Positions 1 to 7,209 of a DNA stretch of 14,367 nt are shown here, one piece after another (positions within the stretch are counted from its first letter, which is position 1; every line of letters begins with the position of its first letter). Origin of the DNA: JBHHZI01 sp046757965 (GTDB lineage Bacteria > Acidobacteriota > Polarisedimenticolia > SMYD01); the NCBI GenBank assembly GCA_046757965.1, contig JBHHZI010000082.1:1-14367 (forward strand), read 5' to 3'. Position numbers and translations under genes: made by a program. The notes under the pieces were generated by a model, which was given only the letters and a program-made list of their open reading frames with translations, did not search any database and had not been told where the DNA came from.

Positions 1-160
1 GACGCTGTCCACGACCCGTTCACACGCTCACCCTTGCGAAATCCAGGTTCAATCATGGGTGCGTTCCTGATATCCTGGGTGAAGGGGTGGTTATTGTTGT
101 CGGTTCGACCCGAACGGTTCATCCAGGCGGCGGGATGTCCTGCAAGAAGTTGGCGTCATC

Positions 161-511
161 GTGGTGAATCCACTGCTCATCGAGGATCCGTTCTGGACAG
201 CCGACAAGATCGTGTCGGGCCTGATCGCCTTGATCTACGTTGTCGCGCTGGGGCTCGTCGAGGGCAGCGGCACGGCGTTGAAGGCCATCGCGGCGCTTCT
301 TCTCCCCCTCGGCAGCATCTGGTTCTCGGAGGAACTGGCTGGCTACACCGGTCCGATCATCGCTTATCGCACCGGCATGGTGGATCGCGAATCTCACCCT
401 GGATGTCTGTATCTCACCGGGTGGCTGGTTCTTCTGTTGCCGATCCTGGCTGTCTTTGTCATCCTGTTGTGGAACGCGATCGTCGCGCTGGGTTCTCTCC
501 TCGGCCTGTGA
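161..511 (+). CDS. Small hypothetical integral membrane protein
   Basis: I do not recognise this 116-residue protein. The composition is that of an inner-membrane protein: hydrophobic stretches at about residues 17-35, 39-55 and 83-116, with a short polar loop between the second and third that contains GPIIAYRTG and a lone Cys. Third codon positions are strongly G/C, which supports real coding. It starts at a GTG, with a second GTG as the next codon; the upstream ribosome binding site is weak (AAGAAG-like), so the exact start is uncertain. A 162-bp gap separates it from the next gene and nothing suggests a shared operon. No function is proposed. Confidence 0.6.
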   Translation: MVNPLLIEDPFWTADKIVSGLIALIYVVALGLVEGSGTALKAIAALLLPLGSIWFSEELAGYTGPIIAYRTGMVDRESHPGCLYLTGWLVLLLPILAVFVILLWNAIVALGSLLGL

Positions 512-673
512 ACCGGACTGGCGGGAGGATCGCACCCATCCGGCCTACAGCGTGGGAAGCCTCAGCGACAAGGACCGGGAAGAAGAATGACGCCCGACGG
601 CAGCGGAAACGGCGGACAACGTACGATGATGGTCCGGTGGCGCGCGGGAGTCCAGAGGTCCGGAGGCTAGTCC
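512..673. other. Intergenic spacer before the OCD-family remnant
   Basis: This 162-bp stretch shows no credible gene. Its last dozen bases hold a GGAGG-like site at about 661-665, which supports the GTG at 674 as the start of the next gene. I see no convincing promoter or terminator in it. Confidence 0.4.
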
Positions 674-1153
674 GTGCAGTACATCGATGAATCCACCGTG
701 GCCAGCGTGCTGCACATGGCGGACGTGATCCCGGCGATGCGGCAGGCGATGATCGATTACTCGCAGGGCCGGTTTTCTCAGCCGCAAAGGCGCATCCTTT
801 CCGTCGAGCGACACGGCGGCTTCTTCGCCAGCATGTCGGCGGTTGCTCCGGAGAGTGTCGGCGCGAAGCTGGCGAGTATCGAATGGGCTGGCCCGGATGC
901 CGGGGAGGTCGATGCGGCCACCATGTCAAACGTGGTCATCGTGGATTCCCGGGAAGGGGCGTGTGCCGAGTCCGGCAACATCCGGCGCTTCGGCGCGGAG
1001 ATCCACGCCGAGCTGGGCGAACTGCTCGTTGGGACCCGGCCGGTGGATCCGGAGGCCACCGTGGTCTTCGACTCGCTTGGCATGGCGTGCCAGGACACCG
1101 CGGCGGCAGCACTGGTGTTCGAGAAGCTGGTCGGGCGGCAAGATCCTGTCTAG
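674..1153 (+). pseudogene. Ornithine cyclodeaminase/mu-crystallin family gene with internal deletion
   Basis: The first 66 or so residues match the N-terminus of the ornithine cyclodeaminase/mu-crystallin family (YIDESTVASVL, then MADVIPAMRQAM, then GAKLAS). From about residue 72 the protein matches the C-terminal third: VVIVDSREGACAES, AELGELLVGTRPVDP, SLGMACQDTAAAALVFEKLVG. Intact family members are about 310-340 residues; this one has 159. The missing middle is where the NAD(P)-binding Rossmann fold with its GxGxxA loop belongs, so the enzyme cannot be catalytic in the known way. The junction lies near nucleotides 870-890 and the frame is kept across it. The start is GTG with a GGAGG-like site just upstream. 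The natural C-terminus remains. It lies 76 bp upstream of egtB on the same strand. The family assignment is firm; whether the shortened product is made is unknown. Confidence 0.75.
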
Positions 1154-1188
1154 GATGGTCCGGTCCTGGAGCGGTCCCCGGCCCAGGT

Positions 1189-1212
1189 GATGGCCGGGAT
1201 CGTGCGGCCATC
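1189..1212 (+). promoter_or_regulatory. Inverted repeat immediately before the egtB ribosome binding site
   Basis: GATGGCC (1189-1195) and GGCCATC (1206-1212) form a perfect 7-bp stem with a 10-base loop. The right arm ends one base before the purine-rich AAGGAAAGGGGG at 1213-1224, which serves as the egtB ribosome binding site. A hairpin there could affect translation, or the palindrome could be an operator. It also lies after the stop of the upstream gene, but there is no T run, so it does not look like an intrinsic terminator. The function is inferred only from position. Confidence 0.3.
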
Positions 1213-1229
1213 AAGGAAAGGGGGTATCC

Positions 1230-2522
1230 GTGAAGTCGATGTCTCGCGCGCTGTCCGGCGCTGCAACGCGCTCGCCGGAGGCCGTTTCCCGGGAGCAGTT
1301 CTTCAAGACGCGACAGGTCAGTCTCGAACTGGCGGCGCCTCTGTCCGCGGAGGACTGTTCCCTGCAGTCGATGACGGATGCGAGCCCGGTGAAGTGGCAT
1401 CTCGCGCACACCACATGGTTCTTCGAGACGTTCGTGCTGGGACCACACGTCGCCGGCTACCGGCCGGTCGACCCCGCCTTCACCGTGCTGTTCAACTCCT
1501 ACTATAACGGTGTCGGAGCGATGCACCCGCGACCCGAACGGGGAATGCTGTCACGGCCCGGACTCGAAGACGTCCTCTCGTATCGCCGCCATGTCGACGA
1601 GTCGATGCTGACCCTGCTTGGCGCAAGCTCGCCCTCCCCCGGTGTGTGTGAACGGATCCGGCTGGGCCTGGAGCACGAACAGCAGCATCAGGAACTCATC
1701 CTCACGGATGTGAAGCATCTCCTGGCGCAGAATCCGTTGAAGCCGGCTTACCTGGAGAACAGGTCATTTTCTCGGGACCGCGTCGGCGAACGGTGGTGGG
1801 TGACCTGCGAAGGAGGACTGTGCGAGGTCGGGCATGCCGGGGGTGGTTTTGCGTTCGACAACGAGAGCCCGCGCCATCGTGTCTGGCTCGATCCCTTCAA
1901 GATCGCCTCGCACCCGGTGACCAGCGGAGAGTTCATGGAGTTCATCGACGACGGAGGTTACGGGCGACCGGAACTGTGGCTGGCGTCGGGCTGGGACACC
2001 GTCAAGGCCAGCGGCTGGCGGGCTCCGCAGTACTGGGAGTGTCACGATGGTCAGTGGCAGGTCTTCACGCTCCGTGGCGCCGTTCCCGTGGATCCCGATC
2101 TGCCCATCACTCATCTGAGTTTCTTCGAGGCCGACGCGTTCGCCCGCTGGGCCGGCGCCCGCCTGCCGACGGAAGCGGAGTGGGAGATCGCCGCGCGCCA
2201 CACCCCGGTCTCCGGCAACTTTCTCGAGAGTGGCCTTCTCCATCCCGAAGCGACCGGCGAGACGCCACCGGACGGGGAGCTGGCGCAGGCCTTCGGCGAC
2301 GTGTGGGAGTGGACGCGCAGCGCCTACGGACCGTACCCGGGTTTTCAGCCCCTCCCCGGCGCGTTGGGGGAGTACAACGGCAAGTTCATGTGCGACCAGT
2401 ATGTTCTCCGTGGCGGGTCGTGCGCCACGCCAACCGCTCACATGCGTGCCACGTACCGCAATTTCCTCCCGCCCGCGGCGCGCTGGCAGTTCTCCGGGAT
2501 TCGTCTGGCTCGATCGGCCTGA
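1230..2522 (+). CDS. egtB: Ergothioneine biosynthesis protein EgtB (sulfoxide synthase)
   Basis: EgtB is a non-heme iron enzyme that couples hercynine to a thiol (gamma-glutamylcysteine or cysteine) with O2 in ergothioneine synthesis. The 430 residues show the expected order: a DinB-like domain (about 20-170), then a formylglycine-generating-enzyme/sulfatase-modifying-factor domain (about 190-430). The iron-binding histidines are visible as WHLAH (His60) and HEQQHQE (His149, His153, the HX3HXE motif). The C-terminal domain has WLASGWDTVKASGWRAPQYW, RLPTEAEWEIAAR, FGDVWEWT, YVLRGGSC and the closing ARWQFSGIRLARS typical of the family. The GTG at 1230 is chosen because AAGGAAAGGGGG lies about 6 bases before it; an ATG nine bases on is the alternative. 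No egtD methyltransferase lies beside it in the window. The selenoneine synthase SenA is a homolog, but no senB neighbour supports that reading. Confidence 0.92.
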   Translation: MKSMSRALSGAATRSPEAVSREQFFKTRQVSLELAAPLSAEDCSLQSMTDASPVKWHLAHTTWFFETFVLGPHVAGYRPVDPAFTVLFNSYYNGVGAMHPRPERGMLSRPGLEDVLSYRRHVDESMLTLLGASSPSPGVCERIRLGLEHEQQHQELILTDVKHLLAQNPLKPAYLENRSFSRDRVGERWWVTCEGGLCEVGHAGGGFAFDNESPRHRVWLDPFKIASHPVTSGEFMEFIDDGGYGRPELWLASGWDTVKASGWRAPQYWECHDGQWQVFTLRGAVPVDPDLPITHLSFFEADAFARWAGARLPTEAEWEIAARHTPVSGNFLESGLLHPEATGETPPDGELAQAFGDVWEWTRSAYGPYPGFQPLPGALGEYNGKFMCDQYVLRGGSCATPTAHMRATYRNFLPPAARWQFSGIRLARSA

Positions 2523-2532
2523 CGGCGCCGGG

Positions 2533-3699
2533 CTACCGGCCCGCCCGGTCGAGGGCTTGCCGGAAGTCGGCCACCAGGTCGTCGGCAGCCTCGATGCCGA
2601 CGGAGACGCGGATCAGGCCATCGGTGATGCCGAGCTTGTGGCGCTCGGCCGGTTTCATGCCCAGGTGAGAGGTGGTGGCGGGCCGGGTCACCAGCGACTC
2701 GATACCGCCGAGGCTCGGCGCCTGCAGCGGCAGCGTCACGCTCTGCATGAACCGCGTGGCCACCTCGACACCGCCGTCGATCTCGAAGCTGAGCATGCCG
2801 GAGAAGCCGTCGAACAGTTCCGCCGCCCGGGCGTGGCGCGGATGGGAGGCGAGGCCGGGGTAGTTGACGGCGGTCACCGCCGGGTGGGCCTCGATGGCCT
2901 CGGCCAGTTGCAGGGCCGATGCGTTCTGCTGCCTGACACGCAACGCCAGGGTCTTCATGCCGCGATAGAGCAGGAAGCAGGCGTGCGGGTCGAGGGTGCC
3001 GCCGAGGTGATTGAGCTTGAGGCGAATCCGATCCACCAGGTCGGCCCGGCCGATGGCCGCACCGGCGACGATGTCGGAGTGGCCGTTGAGATACTTCGTG
3101 CAGGAGTGCAGGGAGAGGTCGAAGCCGTGCTCGATGGGCCGGAAGTTCATCGGGCTGGGGAAGGTGTTGTCGATCATCGAGACGAGGGCGTGGTTCTTCG
3201 CGAAGCGGGCCATGGCTTCGAGGTCTCCGACCTGCAGCAGGGGGTTGGTCAACGATTCGGCATAGAGGACCTTCGTGGTGGGGCGGAGCTTCGCCTCCCA
3301 GGAGGAGGGGTCGTCGCCGTCGATGAAGTCGACCTCCACCCCGAAACCGGGGAGGTCCTTGGTGAAGAAATCGTGGGTGCCCCCGTAGAGGGTGTCCTGC
3401 GCCAGCAGGTGATCGCCGGCGGAGACCATCGCCAGGACCGCCGTCGAGATGGCGGCCATGCCGCTGCCGGCGACCAGGGCGGCCTCGGCGTTCTCCAGCG
3501 CCGCGAGTTTTCCGTGCAGGGCGTCGTGGTTCGGGGTGTTGTTGAGACGGATGTATTTCAGGTCGTGGTAGTCGGTCTCCCCCATGTAGAGAAACTGCGC
3601 CGTCTGGAAGATCGGCAAGCTGACGGCGCCCCAAACCTTCTTGGCGGGCTCCCCCGCGTGAACCAGCTTGGTGTCGATGTTCTCGTAACTGCGGGTCAT
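2533..3699 (-). CDS. PLP-dependent trans-sulfuration enzyme (cystathionine lyase / methionine gamma-lyase family)
   Basis: This 388-residue protein belongs to the Cys/Met metabolism PLP-enzyme family (fold type I), of normal length. The PLP-binding lysine is Lys202 in SLHSCTKYLNGHSD. Other landmarks are the AGSGMAAIS loop (77-85), the Tyr105 region QDTLYGGTHDFF, and Asp177 in MIDNTFPSPMNFRP. The late LGGIESLVTRPATTSH and GLIRVSVGIEAADDL motifs are also present. The N-terminal IRLNNTPNH replaces the usual SRxxNPT. Family members act as cystathionine gamma- or beta-lyase, methionine gamma-lyase or homoserine sulfhydrylase, and sequence alone does not settle which. The ATG has a good AAGGAG six bases upstream (3706-3711). 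The gene converges on egtB with a 10-bp gap and diverges from the cstA-type gene, so it is probably monocistronic. Confidence 0.9.
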   Translation of the reverse strand: MTRSYENIDTKLVHAGEPAKKVWGAVSLPIFQTAQFLYMGETDYHDLKYIRLNNTPNHDALHGKLAALENAEAALVAGSGMAAISTAVLAMVSAGDHLLAQDTLYGGTHDFFTKDLPGFGVEVDFIDGDDPSSWEAKLRPTTKVLYAESLTNPLLQVGDLEAMARFAKNHALVSMIDNTFPSPMNFRPIEHGFDLSLHSCTKYLNGHSDIVAGAAIGRADLVDRIRLKLNHLGGTLDPHACFLLYRGMKTLALRVRQQNASALQLAEAIEAHPAVTAVNYPGLASHPRHARAAELFDGFSGMLSFEIDGGVEVATRFMQSVTLPLQAPSLGGIESLVTRPATTSHLGMKPAERHKLGITDGLIRVSVGIEAADDLVADFRQALDRAGR

Positions 3700-3725
3700 C
3701 TCGCGCTCCTTCCCGGCGTCTATCC

Positions 3726-3731
3726 TCTATA
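3726..3731 (-). promoter_or_regulatory. Possible -10 element of the PLP-enzyme gene
   Basis: Read on the minus strand, TATAGA lies 27 bases before the ATG at 3699, a plausible -10 hexamer in otherwise G+C-rich sequence. No recognisable -35 hexamer stands 16-18 bases further upstream, so the call rests on the -10 and its position only. Confidence 0.25.
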
Positions 3732-3832
3732 TGGGTCCGCGACGGCCGGCCCGGCCACCCCAGCGGCGAGATTCTACCGTTTCGGCGCGCAGCACACGGC
3801 GCCGGCTGATGGCTTGCCCGTTCCCGGCCGGC

Positions 3833-3949
3833 CCGTCGGCCGGTGCACCCGTCCGATGCACGCTGTCTGTTCCGTCGGCCGGTTTACCCGTCAGACGCAC
3901 GCTGCCCGGTCCGTCCGCCAATCCACGCGGCGGACGCCTTCCGCCCGCT
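3833..3949 (+). repeat. 39-bp tandem direct repeat, two clear copies plus one degenerate
   Basis: Copy 1 (3833-3871) and copy 2 (3872-3910) are adjacent and agree at 32 of 39 positions, both starting CCGTCGGCCGGT and sharing ACCCGTC and GCACGCTG. A third unit (3911-3949) matches copy 2 at about 26 of 39. The repeat lies in the spacer between the divergent PLP-enzyme and cstA-type genes, ending about 40 bp before the latter. The period is 13 codons, but I see no gene there. It could be a regulator-binding array or simple slippage. Confidence 0.65.
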
Positions 3950-3952
3950 GCG

Positions 3953-3981
3953 TTGACCTTCCACCGGGGCTCTGGAAGAAT
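3953..3981 (+). promoter_or_regulatory. Possible promoter of the cstA-type gene
   Basis: TTGACC (3953-3958), a 17-base spacer and AAGAAT (3976-3981) resemble a sigma-70-type promoter with a poor -10. Transcription would begin within a few bases of the GTG at 3990, implying a leaderless or nearly leaderless message. The competing reading is that GGAAG at 3974-3978 is a ribosome binding site and the promoter lies further upstream. Confidence 0.22.
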
Positions 3982-3989
3982 GGCCCATC

Positions 3990-5708
3990 GTGAGTCCGGT
4001 CCTGGTCACCCTCCTGTGCTTCGCCGGTTACGCGGCGGCCTACTTCCTGTATGCGCGCTTTCTGAGCCGCGCGGTCTTCCACCTCGACCCGGGTGCCGTC
4101 ACCCCGGCGCATGCCCGGCGCGACGGCGTGGACTATGTGCCGACCAACCGCTACATCCTGTTCGGCCACCACTTCGCCTCCATCGCCGGTCTGTCGCCGA
4201 TGCTGGGGCCGGCCATCGCGGTCATCTGGGGCTGGCTCCCGGCGATGCTGTGGGTGGTCCTGGGCACCGCGTTCATCGGTGCCGTGCACGATTTCTCGGC
4301 CCTGGTGGTGTCGATCCGGGCGCGCGGCATGTCCATCGGCAAGGTGGCCGAGGACATCATGGGGAGCCGGGCCAAGACACTGTTTCACGTCATCATCTTC
4401 TTTCTCGTGGCGCTGGCCATGGGCGTCTTCGTGTTCGTCGTGGCGGAGCTGTTCACCGACGCCTATCACCCGGAGACCGTCGGCCCGACCTTCTCCCTGA
4501 TGGTCATTGCCGTGATCATGGGCTGGCTTATCTATGCGCGGCGGCTGCCCGTCGGGCCGGTGACCGGCGTGGCCTTCGTGGTCATGCTCGGTCTCGTCGT
4601 CTTCGGGATCAAGATGCCGGTGACCGGCATCAGCACCATGGAATGGTCAGTGGTCCTGCTCTTTTATGCCTACCTGGCCTCGGTGCTGCCGGTGTGGATG
4701 CTCCTGCAGCCGCGCGATTACCTGAACTCCCTGCTCCTCTATCTCGGGCTGGCCATGATCTTCGGCGGGTTCTTCGTGCTGCGTCCGTCCTTCCAGGCGC
4801 CGGTCGTCGAGATGGCGCCGGCGGGAGCGCCTGCTCTGTTCCCGTTCGTCTTCATCACCATTGCCTGCGGGGCCATCAGCGGCTTTCACGGGCTGGTGTC
4901 CTCGGGGACCACCGCCAAGCAGCTCGACCGGGAAAGCGACGCCACCTTCATCGGCTACGGCGGCATGATCGGTGAGTCCCTTCTGGGACTGGCGGCGGTG
5001 CTGGCCACCACCGCGGGCTTTGCGTCGTCGACGGCCTGGGCGGATCACTACCGCACGTGGGAGGTGGCGAAGGGACTGTCGGCGAATCTCGGGGCGTTCA
5101 TCGACGGATCGGGTCTGTTCATCTCGCAGCTCGGCGTGCCCATCGACGTGGCCCGCTCGTTCGTCGCGCTGGTCGCCATCGCCTTCGCGCTGACCTCGCT
5201 GGACACCGCGGCGCGCCTGCTGCGCTTCAACATCAGCGAGATGGGTGAGACGTTGCACCTGCCGGTGCTGGGCAACCGCTACCTGGCCTCGGCGCTCGCC
5301 ATCGGGGCCATCGCGTTCTTCGCCTTCTTTCGCATCGACGGCCGTCCCGCCGGTCTCACCCTCTGGCAACTGTTCGGCACCACCAACCAGATCATGGGTG
5401 GGCTCACGCTCCTGGTGGTGACGCTGTACCTGCTGCAGAAGAAATGGCCGGTGCGCTACACACTGCTGCCGATGCTGTTCATGATGGCCACGACCCTGGT
5501 GGCGATGGGCGCGAAGATCCGCGACTTCGCCCGGGACTTCTCGGCACGCGGGGGTGCCGGCAATGCCCTGCTCCTCTTCCTGGGGACCATGATCTTCGCG
5601 CTATCGATCTGGCTGGCCATCGAGGCGCTCATTCGCTTCAGGCAGTTTCGACGGGGCGCCCTGCCGCCCCTGCGTCTCGGTGGAGAGACCACACCGCCGC
5701 CGCGCTGA
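3990..5708 (+). CDS. cstA: Carbon starvation protein A (CstA) family transporter
   Basis: CstA-family proteins are inner-membrane carriers for pyruvate or peptides, induced under carbon limitation in enterobacteria. This 572-residue protein carries the family signature near the N-terminus: GVDYVPTNRYILFGHHFASI (46-65), followed by AGLSPMLGP. It continues with WVVLGTAFIGAVHDFSALVV, SIRARGMSIGKVAEDIMG and QPRDYLNSLLLYLG. Next come ISGFHGLVSSGTTAKQLDRE, IGYGGMIGESLLG, TSLDTAARLLRFNISEM and LFGTTNQIMGGLTLL. Many hydrophobic segments span the chain. It is shorter than E. coli CstA (about 700 residues) but within the range of the family's shorter branch. The start is GTG with a modest GGAAG upstream. 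It stands alone; no two-component regulator is adjacent. The substrate cannot be read from the sequence. Confidence 0.92.
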   Translation: MSPVLVTLLCFAGYAAAYFLYARFLSRAVFHLDPGAVTPAHARRDGVDYVPTNRYILFGHHFASIAGLSPMLGPAIAVIWGWLPAMLWVVLGTAFIGAVHDFSALVVSIRARGMSIGKVAEDIMGSRAKTLFHVIIFFLVALAMGVFVFVVAELFTDAYHPETVGPTFSLMVIAVIMGWLIYARRLPVGPVTGVAFVVMLGLVVFGIKMPVTGISTMEWSVVLLFYAYLASVLPVWMLLQPRDYLNSLLLYLGLAMIFGGFFVLRPSFQAPVVEMAPAGAPALFPFVFITIACGAISGFHGLVSSGTTAKQLDRESDATFIGYGGMIGESLLGLAAVLATTAGFASSTAWADHYRTWEVAKGLSANLGAFIDGSGLFISQLGVPIDVARSFVALVAIAFALTSLDTAARLLRFNISEMGETLHLPVLGNRYLASALAIGAIAFFAFFRIDGRPAGLTLWQLFGTTNQIMGGLTLLVVTLYLLQKKWPVRYTLLPMLFMMATTLVAMGAKIRDFARDFSARGGAGNALLLFLGTMIFALSIWLAIEALIRFRQFRRGALPPLRLGGETTPPPR

Positions 5709-6102
5709 TTCCTGCATCCGGCCGGTCGTCCTGAGGACCGCGCCATTGCCACTTCGCAGGCGGCTCCAGTATGACGGACTTTCCTGTCGTGTGCGGATGC
5801 GCCTACACCTGCCGTGGCCCTGTCCCATCTTGCAACACGTGTGCTGACCGGACCCATGCGTGAAAGAGACGTCGTGGCAGACGGTTGACACGGAGCCCGC
5901 CGAACCACTGGGCGTCTTCTCCTCTCCGGGCGCTGGCGTGACTCTTGCTACATGGTCTCGCAGTTTTTCCACGATGTACCGGGTAAGGCGCCACATGAGG
6001 GTCATGGCCTGGTTTCGGCCAGCGTCAGGCGCACTGAGTACCCGGATTCGAGATCGAAGAAGAGTGGGATCCACACTCATCATCCGGGAAGGGAGACTGA
6101 CG
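5709..6102. other. 394-bp intergenic region between the cstA-type gene and the secreted cysteine-rich protein gene
   Basis: I find no credible gene here on either strand. A weak hairpin (CGGTC 5723-5727 with GACCG 5736-5740) lies 15 bp after the cstA stop but has no T run. A TTGACA occurs at 5885-5890 without a matching -10 hexamer at the right distance. GAGTG (6062-6066) and CACTC (6074-6078) form a short inverted repeat around GGATCC about 25 bp before the next start. The frame leading into the next gene stays open from 5860, but the ribosome binding site favours 6103 as the start. Confidence 0.4.
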
Positions 6103-6945
6103 ATGAAGACAGGGAAGTTGATACGCAGGAGAGCGTTGTCCGTGACCTGCATTCTGATGGTGCTGGTCCAGGCGACGTCCGGCATCACGGTGTTGGCGAG
6201 CGGCCCTGGTGGCAGAGTCGCCGAGAGCGGTGATGGACAGGAACTTCAAGCGGTGGTGCAGACACGCCTGACCGTGGAAGATTCCCTTGGGCCGATCGCG
6301 ACATTCCTGGGCCGAACCGAAGCCATGCGTCGGACCGTTCAGTTGACAACTCCCGAAGTCGGGACTCTCACGTGGTCCTATAGCCGACTGCCGGACGAAC
6401 ATCGTGTTCGCATTCTGGTTTACAGCGAGGATGAGGAATTCGAGTTCAGTGTTCCGTTTCCGGTCACCCAGACGTCCATCGACCGGATGAACTGGGATGC
6501 GCTCATGGCGTGGGAGCAGTCGGACACGTTCGCGCGGTTTGCTCCCATCGCGCGACGGGTCGGCACCGGTATCCTCGACACGAAATGCAGTGCGATCGCC
6601 CGGATGCAAACTCTCGCTGACCTGCTGGTTCCGTTCAGCTTCGACGTGCTGCCGTCCGATGTTGGAGAAAGGCTCGAAGGCATGCTGACGCCTGCCGGTC
6701 CGCGGTCTCAAGGTTTTCATGTCACCGTGACTCTCCCCCTCGAGACGGGAGACGACGGGAGTGACTGGGCATGCTTCAACGTGACGCCGGACAAGGCGGG
6801 ATGTGACAATTGCTGCCGGGACACTGCTCTGGTGGCGCTTGCGTTATGCAGTCCCGCCGGATTCGCCTGTGGAGTGGCGGTGGCAACAGGATTCGTCTAC
6901 TGCAGGGATTGTGTGATGTGGCCAATCCGTGATGGCGACAGGTGA
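6103..6945 (+). CDS. Secreted protein with C-terminal cysteine-rich, halocin C8-like domain; putative bacteriocin precursor
   Basis: The 280-residue protein starts at an ATG with GGGAAGGGAG seven bases upstream. An Arg-rich n-region (LIRRRAL) and hydrophobic core (to about residue 32) indicate export; RRR could suit Sec or Tat. The middle (50-215) is a hydrophilic mixed region with no family I recognise. The tail (221-280) holds eight cysteines (224, 234, 237, 238, 249, 256, 267, 270), with GCDNCC, ALCSPAGFACGVAVATGF and YCRDC in a hydrophobic Gly/Ala setting. From memory, halocin C8 has a comparable CxxC, a Cys-x4-Gly-Phe-x-Cys-Gly core and a similar precursor layout: about 280 residues, exported, N-terminal immunity part, C-terminal peptide. 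Third-position G/C bias is lower than in neighbours, suggesting transfer. That it is a gene for an exported protein is firm; the bacteriocin reading is inference. Confidence 0.8.
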   Translation: MKTGKLIRRRALSVTCILMVLVQATSGITVLASGPGGRVAESGDGQELQAVVQTRLTVEDSLGPIATFLGRTEAMRRTVQLTTPEVGTLTWSYSRLPDEHRVRILVYSEDEEFEFSVPFPVTQTSIDRMNWDALMAWEQSDTFARFAPIARRVGTGILDTKCSAIARMQTLADLLVPFSFDVLPSDVGERLEGMLTPAGPRSQGFHVTVTLPLETGDDGSDWACFNVTPDKAGCDNCCRDTALVALALCSPAGFACGVAVATGFVYCRDCVMWPIRDGDR

Positions 6946-6976
6946 CTCCTGCGCGACCGCGTGCCTGGTCACACAG

Positions 6977-6998
6977 GGGGAACCCGGCGCGGTTCCCC
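6977..6998 (+). terminator. Hairpin 31 bp after the cysteine-rich protein gene
   Basis: GGGGAACC (6977-6984) and GGTTCCCC (6991-6998) form a perfect 8-bp stem around a six-base loop. Its place just after the stop at 6945 suits a transcription terminator, but the following bases are GCGTCCGCG rather than a T run. It may instead be an mRNA-stabilising structure or an operator. Confidence 0.4.
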
Positions 6999-7017
6999 GC
7001 GTCCGCGAGGCAGTGGA

Positions 7018-7047
7018 TTGCGGTGAACAAATAGATCCTGGTACAGT
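7018..7047 (+). promoter_or_regulatory. Possible promoter of the small membrane protein gene
   Basis: TTGCGG (7018-7023), an 18-base spacer and TACAGT (7042-7047) give a passable sigma-70-type promoter in a locally A+T-richer stretch, downstream of the 6977-6998 hairpin. It would give an independent transcript for the gene at 7210 with a 5' leader of about 155 bases. Confidence 0.25.
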
Positions 7048-7209
7048 GATGGTTGGAGCGCGAGTCCATGTTCATCAACAGCGGTCATGTTGCGTTGTCG
7101 TTGGCGCCGGCGCACAGTTTCCCGGTGCGCGCATGCCGTGTCAGTCAGGGCACGCGACCTGTCGAAGCGGCGGCGATTCTTCGCAGCAGGCGATGAGAAG
7201 GGAGTGGAC

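Noticed and set aside
101..120. Short inverted repeat GTTCG/CGAAC before the first gene
   Set aside because: A 5-bp stem with a 3-base loop is expected by chance in this composition and has no supporting context.
2230..3993. Long plus-strand open frame across the PLP-enzyme gene
   Set aside because: It is the antisense shadow of a well-conserved minus-strand gene in G+C-rich DNA, and its translation shows no recognisable domain.
5885..5913. TTGACA as a promoter for the cysteine-rich protein gene
   Set aside because: No -10-like hexamer is found 16-18 bases downstream, and the position is over 200 bp from the gene.
5860..6102. Upstream in-frame extension of the cysteine-rich protein
   Set aside because: It would bury the signal peptide 80 residues inside the protein. 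The ATG at 6103 has a good ribosome binding site and gives a normal export signal.
5601..6188. Minus-strand open frame across the 5709-6102 spacer, considered as a transposase remnant
   Set aside because: No transposase motif, terminal inverted repeat or target duplication can be seen, and the frame is antisense to genes at both ends.
7087..7209. Upstream ATG for the 94-residue membrane protein
   Set aside because: The added 41 residues are very Arg-rich and unlike the rest, and the strong ribosome binding site lies just before 7210.
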